From the NCBI GenBank assembly GCA_902801165.1, contig CADCHI010000013.1, positions 1 through 53,077 of the forward strand: a stretch of 53,077 nucleotides of DNA. Reading direction: 5' to 3'. Below the pieces are notes generated by a model. The model searched no databases and was not told where the DNA came from. It saw only the letters and a program-made list of their open reading frames with translations. Positions 24,174 to 33,074 of the stretch are shown here, in pieces. This stretch comes from an uncultured Eubacteriales bacterium (GTDB lineage: Bacteria; Bacillota; Clostridia; Christensenellales; Aristaeellaceae). The position numbers and the translations under genes are program-made. Position 1 is the stretch's first letter. Each line of letters starts with the position of its first letter.

Positions 24174-25175
24174 TTACAGCTGCAGGCCGGTGAATTTGAA
24201 GCCGGCGGTGACCACATTGTCGGGCAGCTTGCTGAACATGGAGTTGACGGACTGGTAATTGTAGTAGCGCATGATGGTCTCGGCGAAGATCGGGGCCACG
24301 GAGACCGTCTGGAACTTCGGCTGGCCGACGATGTTGGGGTTCTCCACGGTGTCGGTGGAGTAGACCATCTTGATCGGGCTGGCGTTGATCTTCTCCACGC
24401 CCTTCTCGGAGATGATGTTGTGGCTGAGCATGGCGGTGATGTCCTTCGCGCCGCGGGCCTTGAGGGACTCGGCCAGGTTCACCAGCGTGCCGCCGGAGAT
24501 GGTGAAGTCGTCCACGATCAGACAGTTCTTGTCCTTCACGTCGCCGATGACCTCCAGCACCTGGGCGTTCTCGGTGTGATCGGTACGGCTCTTGTCGCCG
24601 ATGGCGATGGGCAGGTGCAGGGCGTCGGCGAACTTGCGGGCCTGCTTGGCAAACCCGGCGTCCGGGGAGACGACCACCATGTTCTCGGTGCCGATGCGCT
24701 TGGCCACCTCCACCAGCATGGGCGCGGCGTACAGGTGGTCCACCGGCCGCTTGAAGAAGCCCTGGAGCTGCGGGGCGTGCAGGTCCATGGTCACGAAGCG
24801 GTCCGCGCCGGCCAGCTCCATGCACTCGGCACAGACGCGGGCGCGGATGGACACGCGGGGCTCGTCCTTCTTGTCGCCCTTGCCATAGCCAAAGTAGGGC
24901 ATGATCAGCGTGCAGGACAGCGCGTTGGCGCGCTTGAAGGCATCCATCCAGAACAGGATCTCCACGAACTCGTCGTTGGAATGCAAACCGATGGGCTGGA
25001 CCAGGAAGATGTCACGGTCGCGGACGGTTTCGTTGACGCGCACGAAGGTGTTGCCCTCCGAGAAGGTAATCACCTCGCAGGAACCCAGCGGTTTGTTCAT
25101 GTAGCTGCACATGCGCTCCGCAAAGGTCCTTCCGCCGCTGCCAGCGAAGATCGAGATATTCGCGGTCTCAAACAT
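24174..25175 (-). CDS. Ribose-phosphate pyrophosphokinase, divergent
   Basis: Makes PRPP from ribose 5-phosphate and ATP, 333 aa, cytosolic. Family blocks: NETVRDRDIFLVQP, LIMPYFGYGKGDKK, the divalent-metal motif MDLHAPQLQGFF and the PRPP loop VDDFTISGGTL. Two points differ from standard bacterial Prs. The ATP-loop RQDR is replaced by KGDK, and the PRPP loop has SGGT where TAGT is usual, as in plant class II enzymes. It may thus be allosterically different or a second Prs. The start ATG at 25175 has AAAGGAG 11 bases upstream; an in-frame GTG at 25187 is less likely. Confidence 0.88.
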   Translation of the reverse strand: MFETANISIFAGSGGRTFAERMCSYMNKPLGSCEVITFSEGNTFVRVNETVRDRDIFLVQPIGLHSNDEFVEILFWMDAFKRANALSCTLIMPYFGYGKGDKKDEPRVSIRARVCAECMELAGADRFVTMDLHAPQLQGFFKRPVDHLYAAPMLVEVAKRIGTENMVVVSPDAGFAKQARKFADALHLPIAIGDKSRTDHTENAQVLEVIGDVKDKNCLIVDDFTISGGTLVNLAESLKARGAKDITAMLSHNIISEKGVEKINASPIKMVYSTDTVENPNIVGQPKFQTVSVAPIFAETIMRYYNYQSVNSMFSKLPDNVVTAGFKFTGLQL

Positions 25176-25252
25176 AAACCCCAACACTCCTTTGTTTTGC
25201 CGTTTTTTGGACTACTTCCCCGCCGCAGTGCCGCGCGGCGATAAAAAAACCG

Positions 25253-25633
25253 TCATTCCAGAGAGGCCACTGCCTCCACCTCGATCCGGGCGCCCATCGG
25301 CAGCGCCGAAACCTGGACGCAGCTCCGCGCCGGATAATCCGGCCCAAAGTAATCCGCGTAGATCTCGTTCACCTCGCCAAAGGTGCCCAAATCCGTCAGA
25401 AATACGGTTGTTTTCAATATGTCCGCCAGGGAGAGGTTCAATTCCCCCAACACGGTTTTCATGTTTTCAAACACCTGTCGGGCCTGAACCTTCACGTCCT
25501 CCCCCGCCAGCCTGCCCGTGGCAGGATCGACGGGAATCATTCCCGACAGGTAGCAAGAGCCGCCCTGTATCACCGCGGTCGAGTAGGGCCCAATGGCCTT
25601 GGGCCCTGCCTGCGTCAAGAAACATCGCTTCAT
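25253..25633 (-). CDS. ridA: RidA family enamine/imine deaminase
   Basis: 126 aa, trimer-forming cytosolic protein that hydrolyses reactive enamines and imines released by PLP enzymes. Motifs: AIGPYSTAVIQG at the N-terminus, YLSGMIPVDPATG, and the catalytic Arg in PARSCVQVSALPMGARIEVEA with the C-terminal Glu. GGGAGG precedes the ATG at 25633, inside the end of the upstream VanW gene region (22 bases apart), and the prs gene follows after 77 bases. Read as one possible transcript vanW-ridA-prs. Confidence 0.92.
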   Translation of the reverse strand: MKRCFLTQAGPKAIGPYSTAVIQGGSCYLSGMIPVDPATGRLAGEDVKVQARQVFENMKTVLGELNLSLADILKTTVFLTDLGTFGEVNEIYADYFGPDYPARSCVQVSALPMGARIEVEAVASLE

Positions 25634-25655
25634 GTCAGCGCCTCCCTGCCGGGGG

Positions 25656-27446
25656 TCAGCCCGGCTCCTGTGTCGCGTTCGGATCCACAACGTTGCCCTG
25701 GGCGTCGTGCACGCCCTTCCAGTAGACGTTCATGCCGGCCACGTAGTCGTCATAGCTGATCTGCTCGCGGCTGACCTCCTGCTTGGTGTCCCAGTCGTAG
25801 GCCACCACCCAGCCCTCGCTGTGGCAGCTGCCGTGGCCCTCCTGCTTCAGCTTCGGCGGGTCGGTGATGTAGTAGACGTAGCGGCCCTCGTAGTCGTATT
25901 CGTAGCGCTTGCGGTTGGACTTCTGCTCGCTGACCACCACGGACACCAGCTCGTAGTGGTACTCCGGCCGCGTGCCGTAGATGATCACCGTGGCGTTTTC
26001 CTTGTCCACGTTGGTGTAGATATAGATGGCGTGCTCCGTATCGTTGCGGAACAGGAAGTTCTTGCCGTCCGTGCCGTACTCCACCGCGGCGTCCTGGCTG
26101 GGCTCCACGTAGGAGACGGTCATGTTGTGGTTGTGGCGCTCCAGGATGGTCATGTTGGCCATGATCACCGCGTTGTACAGCGTGGTGGAGGCCTGGCAGA
26201 CGCCGCCGCCAAAGCCCTTCTTCAGCTCGTTTCCAGCGTACTCCGGAGCCTCCCTGAAGCCCCTGGCCTCGGTGCGGGGGCCGACGATCGCGTTGAAGTC
26301 GGCGGTCTCGCCCGGGTACAGCGCGAAGCAGTTGAAGTAGCTCAGCGCCAGCCGCACGTTCGCGCGGCTGTCCGCGCCGCGGAAGCTGACGTCGGTGGAG
26401 AACTTGGCGACCACCTTCATCTCCATGTTGTCGGAGCTGACGGTGGGCTCGACCTCGTCCACGGGCAGCTGGGTATCGCCCTCGCCGGTGAGGATCAGCG
26501 ACTCGAGGTTCTCCCGGGTCTGCTCCTGGTCCAGGTCCCAGCCGCACTCGGAGGCCCGCGTGATGATGGGCTTCTCCTCGGTGAGCGCCACCTCGGCGTC
26601 CACGGGCTCCACGTGAATCTCCGTGGCCAGGTCGTCGATGAAGGTGTCCAGCGCAGCCTCGTCGAAGGTCAGCTCGCTGTTGAACTCGGCGGGAACTTCC
26701 CGCAGGTTTTCGATGATCTGCCTGCGCACCGCCCGATCGCCCACGTGGCCCAGGTTCCAGGCGCGCTCCATCTCGGATTCATAATCCATCGTCGCGCCGA
26801 AGTCCGACGGCGTGAAGTTCCAAGACTTGCCCTGGTGGGTCAGCACATAGGTGGTGTTCAGCCGCTCGTCGCGCAGCTGCTCCATCGCGGCGTAGCCTTC
26901 CTCCAGGGTGTAGCCGCCCATGGACAGGCCGTTGACGAACACGTTGTCGACGAAGCGCTCCTCCTGATTGGCGGCCACGCCCGCGATCAGCTTGACCGCT
27001 CCGAAGACCACCAGCGCCAGCACCACCGCGCAGATGGCCAGGCGCAGCTTCGCCGGGATGCCCCGCCAGCCCTTTCCGGGCTGCCTGGACGCCGGAGCGC
27101 GCCGTCCGCCGGGGGCGGGCTTCGCCTGCCGGACGGGCTGTCGGCTATTCACGGGCTTGCGGGCCGACGGCTGGGCCGTCCTGCCGGTCCTGCCGGGGGC
27201 CGCGGGACGCGCCGTCGAGCCGGGCCTTGCGGAGGCCGAGGGCCGGGGACCCGTTCCCCCGCCTCGATTGTTCCCCACGGGCCTGCGGGCCGCGCCGGAA
27301 GCGGGCCGAGGCCGGACATTCGAGCCGGTAACGCCGCTGATTCTGTTTTGCGGATAACGCTCCTTGGTCAATTTTCCTGCTCCCAATCTATCGCACAGCG
27401 ACAGCCGTGGCGCGCCATGGCGCCCGTCTGCCGCGTTCCAAGCCAT
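25656..27446 (-). CDS. VanW-family protein with Pro/Arg-rich cytoplasmic head
   Basis: 596 aa, single-pass membrane protein. Residues about 30-130 are a low-complexity Arg/Pro/Gly/Ala-rich cytoplasmic head. A helix follows at about 133-155 (LRLAICAVVLALVVFGAVKL). Outside are a PG_binding_4-type domain (about 160-365) and a VanW domain (about 385-530) with PGETADFNAIVGPRT, GGGVCQASTTLYNAV and the AVEYGTDGKNFLFRN block. The C-terminus ends in Pro/Gln-rich sequence. VanW proteins sit in the cell envelope; their role is unproven. A TTG at 27371 with AGG just upstream is an alternative start that would drop 25 residues. A TATAAT box at about 27488 drives it. Confidence 0.85.
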   Translation of the reverse strand: MAWNAADGRHGAPRLSLCDRLGAGKLTKERYPQNRISGVTGSNVRPRPASGAARRPVGNNRGGGTGPRPSASARPGSTARPAAPGRTGRTAQPSARKPVNSRQPVRQAKPAPGGRRAPASRQPGKGWRGIPAKLRLAICAVVLALVVFGAVKLIAGVAANQEERFVDNVFVNGLSMGGYTLEEGYAAMEQLRDERLNTTYVLTHQGKSWNFTPSDFGATMDYESEMERAWNLGHVGDRAVRRQIIENLREVPAEFNSELTFDEAALDTFIDDLATEIHVEPVDAEVALTEEKPIITRASECGWDLDQEQTRENLESLILTGEGDTQLPVDEVEPTVSSDNMEMKVVAKFSTDVSFRGADSRANVRLALSYFNCFALYPGETADFNAIVGPRTEARGFREAPEYAGNELKKGFGGGVCQASTTLYNAVIMANMTILERHNHNMTVSYVEPSQDAAVEYGTDGKNFLFRNDTEHAIYIYTNVDKENATVIIYGTRPEYHYELVSVVVSEQKSNRKRYEYDYEGRYVYYITDPPKLKQEGHGSCHSEGWVVAYDWDTKQEVSREQISYDDYVAGMNVYWKGVHDAQGNVVDPNATQEPG

Positions 27447-27597
27447 ACCGAAACCAGCGCTTCAAGGCGCGCAGTTTCGCTTGTCTCAATTATACCACAC
27501 ATCCCCGCGGCTGTTTAAGGTATATTGTTCGTCGTCTTTGTAAAGATACAAATAACTTTTGGCTTCCGCCCCGCGCCGGATTCCCGCCGCTGCCGCG

Positions 27598-27626
27598 TTG
27601 ACAAAATCCACGAAGTGGTGTATGCT
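27598..27626 (+). promoter_or_regulatory. Promoter of NifX-like operon
   Basis: TTGACA at 27598-27603 and TATGCT at 27621-27626, 17-base spacer. Confidence 0.7.
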
Positions 27627-27682
27627 CAAGCTGCGCCGTTTCCGGCGTCAATTCAGCAATTCATACGGGAGGAAGAAAACCT

Positions 27683-28090
27683 ATGCGCATCGCGATTCCC
27701 TACTATATGGGCCAGGTCTTTCAGCACTTCGGCCACGCGCCTCAATTCAAGGTCTACGAGGTGGAAAACCACCAGATCCTGATGGAGATGGTGGTCGAGG
27801 TGGAGACGGAGGGCCACACCGCCGTGGCCGAGCTGCTCCGGTCGATGGACGTGCGCGTCGTGCTCTGCGGCAACATCGGCGACCGCGCCATGCAGGCGCT
27901 GACCGACGCCGGCATCATGTTCTACGGCGGCGTCACCGGCAGCGCGGACGAGGCCATCACCGCCCTGGTGGAGGGCGGCCTCAAATACGACCCCGAGATC
28001 AAGCTCTCCGCCCCCAATTCCGGCTGTGCCGGCTGCGGGGAGGACTGCGGCGATTGCGGCGGGGACTGCGGCAGCTGCGGAGGCTGCTGA
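27683..28090 (+). CDS. NifX/NifB-type dinitrogenase cofactor domain protein with Cys-rich tail
   Basis: 135 aa, cytosolic. Residues 1-105 have the Nitro_FeMo-Co fold pattern (MRIAIPY, FQHFGHAPQFKVYEVE, VVLCGNIGDRAMQALTDAGI). The last 24 residues carry seven cysteines in a Gly/Asp setting (SGCAGCGEDCGDCGGDCGSC...), able to bind Fe-S or metal. No nitrogenase gene is in sight, so a role in nitrogen fixation is not supported. Such stand-alone proteins are common in anaerobes and are thought to carry metal clusters. GGGAGGA precedes the ATG. The hydrolase gene follows by 13 bases. Confidence 0.88.
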   Translation: MRIAIPYYMGQVFQHFGHAPQFKVYEVENHQILMEMVVEVETEGHTAVAELLRSMDVRVVLCGNIGDRAMQALTDAGIMFYGGVTGSADEAITALVEGGLKYDPEIKLSAPNSGCAGCGEDCGDCGGDCGSCGGC

Positions 28091-28103
28091 GGAGGAAGCA
28101 CCC

Positions 28104-28919
28104 GTGATCGAGAGGACCTATTCCACCCCCTGCGGGAGCATCCACTACTGGGTCAACGGCGAGACCGCGGACCCGTCCAGGGCCCTGGTGCTGCTGCCCG
28201 GGCTGACGGCCGACCACCGGCTGTTCGACAAGCAGGTGGAATACTTCCGGGACAGGTACCGCGTCCTCGTGTGGGACGCTCCGGAGCACGCCGCCTCCTG
28301 GCCCTTCGACCCCTCCTTTGACCTGGCCGACAAGGCCCGCTGGCTGGATGGGCTCCTCGCGCAGGAGGGCATCGACGCGCCGATCCTCGTTGGGCAGTCC
28401 ATGGGCGGATACGTCGGGCAGATGTATTCGCAGCTGTTCCCGGACAAGCTGCGGGGCTTCATCGCCATCGACTCCGCGCCGTTGCAAAGGGAATACGTCA
28501 CCGCCGTCGAGATCTGGCTCCTCAAGAGGATGGAACCCGTCTATCGCCGCTATCCCTGGAAATCCCTGCTGAAATCGGGGACGAACGGCGTGGCGACCTC
28601 CGCTTACGGCCGGGAATTGATGCGAAAGATCATGATGGTCTACGACGGCGACCAGGCGCGCTACGCCCGCATCTCCGGGCACGGCTTTCGGATGCTCGCC
28701 GAGGCGATGGAGGCCGACCTGCCCTACGCGCTCCGGTGCCCCGCGCTGCTCATCTGCGGGGAGAAGGACCGCGCCGGCTCCTGCATCCGGTACAACAAAG
28801 CCTGGCACCGGAAGACCGGCATTCCCCTCGAATGGATCAGAGGCGCGGGACACAACGCCAACACCGACGCGCCCGAGCAGGTCAACCGGCTGATCGAGGC
28901 CTTTGTCGAAGCGCTGTAG
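28104..28919 (+). CDS. Alpha/beta hydrolase
   Basis: 271 aa, cytosolic. The nucleophile elbow GQSMGGYVGQ holds the Ser (about residue 98). The oxyanion region is VLLPGLTADHRLF. The acid is probably Asp in LLICGEKDRAGS, and the catalytic His lies in GAGHNANTDAPEQV. The substrate is unknown. The start is GTG at 28104, with AGGAGGA just upstream. It is translationally close to the NifX-like gene and ends at a bidirectional terminator. Confidence 0.87.
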   Translation: MIERTYSTPCGSIHYWVNGETADPSRALVLLPGLTADHRLFDKQVEYFRDRYRVLVWDAPEHAASWPFDPSFDLADKARWLDGLLAQEGIDAPILVGQSMGGYVGQMYSQLFPDKLRGFIAIDSAPLQREYVTAVEIWLLKRMEPVYRRYPWKSLLKSGTNGVATSAYGRELMRKIMMVYDGDQARYARISGHGFRMLAEAMEADLPYALRCPALLICGEKDRAGSCIRYNKAWHRKTGIPLEWIRGAGHNANTDAPEQVNRLIEAFVEAL

Positions 28920-28942
28920 CGCTGTTCAAAATGCATAAAGAA

Positions 28943-28977
28943 AACAGGAGAACGACATCTTTTGCCGTTCTCCTGTT
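28943..28977. terminator. Bidirectional terminator
   Basis: 12-base stem AACAGGAGAACG / CGTTCTCCTGTT with an 11-base loop, between convergent hydrolase and glnS genes. Confidence 0.85.
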
Positions 28978-28990
28978 GTATTGTCTCCTC

Positions 28991-30703
<1,713 letters not shown>

Positions 30704-31063
30704 AGTCGTTCTCCTCCCTGGGGCACAGCCGGCGGCAGCGCCCGTCGATGCGATATGATACCTCATTATAGCACTTTTTTCAGAGATTGAACAGTGGGCA
30801 AAGGTAAAATACAGGAGATGAGGCCAAATCGACACAGGCCGCATAAATATTACATAATTGTGACAACATTTCAAAACCATCTTGGCTTTCCCACCCGGAA
30901 AAACAGCCCCCGACCTCGCCGTCCAGCTGGGAAAAGGCCGCAAATCCCACCTATTTGCCCCAAAATCAGCCCTTTTCAGCCCAAAAAACGCCGGAATTCG
31001 CGCTGTTTTCGGGGGACATTTCGCGGTCAGCGCCCCGGCAAGGCCCGCCTCCGGGAGGGGCGG
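30704..31063. other. Divergent intergenic region, no gene seen
   Basis: Holds the glnS promoter (TATAAT on the minus strand near 30770). The remainder is GC-mixed without a credible ORF, hairpin of note or repeat. An open frame from 30794 runs into the next gene but lacks a start context. Confidence 0.5.
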
Positions 31064-31092
31064 TTGACAAAGATTTATGCTGATGGTATAAT
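31064..31092 (+). promoter_or_regulatory. Consensus sigma-A promoter
   Basis: TTGACA at 31064-31069 and TATAAT at 31087-31092 with 17 bases between: a perfect consensus, so the downstream SH3b-lysozyme gene is probably highly expressed. Confidence 0.85.
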
Positions 31093-31141
31093 TATTACGA
31101 TTCTATTACAGAGTGACTTATTTAAACGGAGAACAAATGCC

Positions 31142-32407
31142 ATGAATACACGTCGCAATCCGCTGAAATACCTGATCGTGCTGCTGGCTCTGGCCCTGAT
31201 GCTGAGCGTCGTTCCCGCGGCCATGGCCGCCGGAAGCTTCCAGGCCGTCGTAGCGGTGGATTCCATGAAGGTCTACAGCGCCGAGGCCCCCTACAGCTTC
31301 CTGGGCACGCTGCCCAAGGGCACGGAGGTCACCGTGGAGGCCTACTCCGGCAGCGCCGCGCTGATCAGCAGCAACGGCAAAAGGGGCGTCGTCCAGGTCA
31401 CGGACCTGACCGCCGCCTCCGCCGACTCCGAGCAGTCCGAGGAATCCACGGTCGAGACCGCTCCCGTGGACGTGGTCGCCCTGCGCACGACGCGCATCTA
31501 TCGGAAGGCCAGCACCTCCAGCCGCTACGCCACCGTGAAGGCCGGCACCGAGATGAAGCTGCTGGCGGTGAAGGGCGCCTGCGCCAAGGTCTCCCGGAAC
31601 GGCCAGGTGGGCTACGCGGTCTACAGCCATCTGGGCACCGCGGAGCAGATCGAGGAGACGCCCGCCCCCCAGCAGACGCCGGAGGCTTCCGTCACTCCCC
31701 AGACCACCCCGCAGCCCGAGACCAGCCCGGACAGCGACATCCAGACCGGCAAGGCCGACGTGGTGGCCAACACCGCCTGCCGCGTGTTCGCCCGCCCCAG
31801 CACCTTCAGCGAGTCCGTCACCGTGCAGAAGGGCACGGCCATGACCCTGCTGGCCATCAAGGGCGAATGGGCCCTGGTGGAGCGCAACGGCACCGTGGGC
31901 TACACCGGCGTCAGCAGCCTGAGCAAGACCTCCGGCGGCAGCAGCCAGAGCGTCAGCAGCCGCAACCCATTCTCCAGCGGCAGCAACGAGTACACCATCT
32001 TCGCCTTCCTCACCGGGGAGATGGGCCTCAACCGCGCCGCGGCCATGGGCATCATGGCAAACATCAAGTATGAATCCGCCTACAAGCCGGACATCAACGG
32101 CGACAGCGGCACCAGCTACGGCATCTGCCAGTGGCACGCCGGGCGCAAGACCAACCTGATCAGCTGGTGCCAGAACAACAACCTGGACTACACCACGCTG
32201 GACGGCCAGCTGCGCTTCCTGCAATACGAGCTGCCCACCCGCTATTCCCAGGTGTACAACTACGTCCGCCAGGTGGAGAACACCGCCGAGGGCGCCTACG
32301 ACGCGGCCTACTACTTCTGCTTCAACTTTGAAGCGCCCGCCGCCCGCACCTCCCAGTCCACCGCCCGGGCCAATTACGCCAAGAACACGCTGTTCCCGAT
32401 GAAGTAA
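31142..32407 (+). CDS. Secreted protein with three SH3b domains and a phage-lysozyme-like domain
   Basis: 421 aa. Signal peptide about 1-29. SH3b domains lie at about 32-80, 100-150 and 200-250, separated by an acidic linker and a Thr/Pro/Gln-rich linker (about 165-195). Residues about 265-420 form a phage tail lysozyme type domain (Phage_lysozyme2 pattern): NRAAAMGIMANIKYESAYKP with the likely catalytic Glu311, then SYGICQWHAGR and YDAAYYFCFNFEAPA. It probably cleaves glycan strands at the cell surface. The start at 31142 has CGGAGA upstream and gives a clean signal peptide. Confidence 0.88.
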   Translation: MNTRRNPLKYLIVLLALALMLSVVPAAMAAGSFQAVVAVDSMKVYSAEAPYSFLGTLPKGTEVTVEAYSGSAALISSNGKRGVVQVTDLTAASADSEQSEESTVETAPVDVVALRTTRIYRKASTSSRYATVKAGTEMKLLAVKGACAKVSRNGQVGYAVYSHLGTAEQIEETPAPQQTPEASVTPQTTPQPETSPDSDIQTGKADVVANTACRVFARPSTFSESVTVQKGTAMTLLAIKGEWALVERNGTVGYTGVSSLSKTSGGSSQSVSSRNPFSSGSNEYTIFAFLTGEMGLNRAAAMGIMANIKYESAYKPDINGDSGTSYGICQWHAGRKTNLISWCQNNNLDYTTLDGQLRFLQYELPTRYSQVYNYVRQVENTAEGAYDAAYYFCFNFEAPAARTSQSTARANYAKNTLFPMK

Positions 32408-32420
32408 GGGATAAAACGCC

Positions 32421-32462
32421 AAAGGGGCCGGATCAAATCGCTCGATTTGATCCGGCCCCTTT
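32421..32462. terminator. Bidirectional terminator
   Basis: 20-base perfect arms (AAAGGGGCCGGATCAAATCG and complement) around CT, with T-run and A-run on the two sides. It serves the SH3b-lysozyme gene and the convergent DUF6125 gene. Confidence 0.9.
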
Positions 32463-32500
32463 GTCATGTCTGAATAGATACCACTCGCGAAAGCCGCCGT

Positions 32501-33019
32501 TCAATCCTCCAGCGTGAACCGCCAGGCGCAGTTGCAGCTCGCGTCCCGGATGTCGGGATAGCAGCTGACGCATTCGCAGCGGATGCGGTCGTCGATGGCC
32601 CGGGCGAATTCCCCAAACTCCACCTCCCCCACCTGGACGCAGGGGTGGAAGGGCATGCCCTTGCGGCCGCGCGTGTCCTGCACGCGGCAGTATACCGTGC
32701 GGAACACCATGGAGCGCTCGCCCTCGACGACGAATTCATGCCGGTTGTGGTGGGCGTTGAAGCGCAGGTCCATGGCCTGCCGTAGCCCCTCCAGGCCGGG
32801 CCGCTCCGGCAGGTTCAGAAACTTCTTCAGCCGCCGGGCCTCGATGGCCGTGTACACGCGCCAGACGTCCACGTCCCGGCGCATGGCTGCGTCCATGCCC
32901 TCTTCCTGCTCCACGGACTGGAACCAAAGCCCGTCCAGGGCCAGCCAGTTCAGCGAATACACGTTGATCAGCTCCATCAGCCGTTCCTTGCTGAGGTGCT
33001 CGAGATGCTCGTTTCCCAT
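32501..33019 (-). CDS. DUF6125 family protein
   Basis: 172 aa, soluble. The pattern LINVYSLNWLALDGLWFQSVE at the N-terminus, RTVYCRVQDTRGRKGMPFHP in the middle and the Cys-rich end (CECVSCYPD...CNCAWRFTLED) agree with what I know of DUF6125. The cysteine cluster suggests metal or Fe-S binding. No function is known. It follows the GH127-like gene by 55 bases on the same strand. The start at 33019 has GGAG upstream. Confidence 0.75.
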   Translation of the reverse strand: MGNEHLEHLSKERLMELINVYSLNWLALDGLWFQSVEQEEGMDAAMRRDVDVWRVYTAIEARRLKKFLNLPERPGLEGLRQAMDLRFNAHHNRHEFVVEGERSMVFRTVYCRVQDTRGRKGMPFHPCVQVGEVEFGEFARAIDDRIRCECVSCYPDIRDASCNCAWRFTLED

Positions 33020-33074
33020 AGACCTGTACTCCATGCCAGGGGTCGAAAACCGTTCCGCGCTTCCTTCGCCGGGA

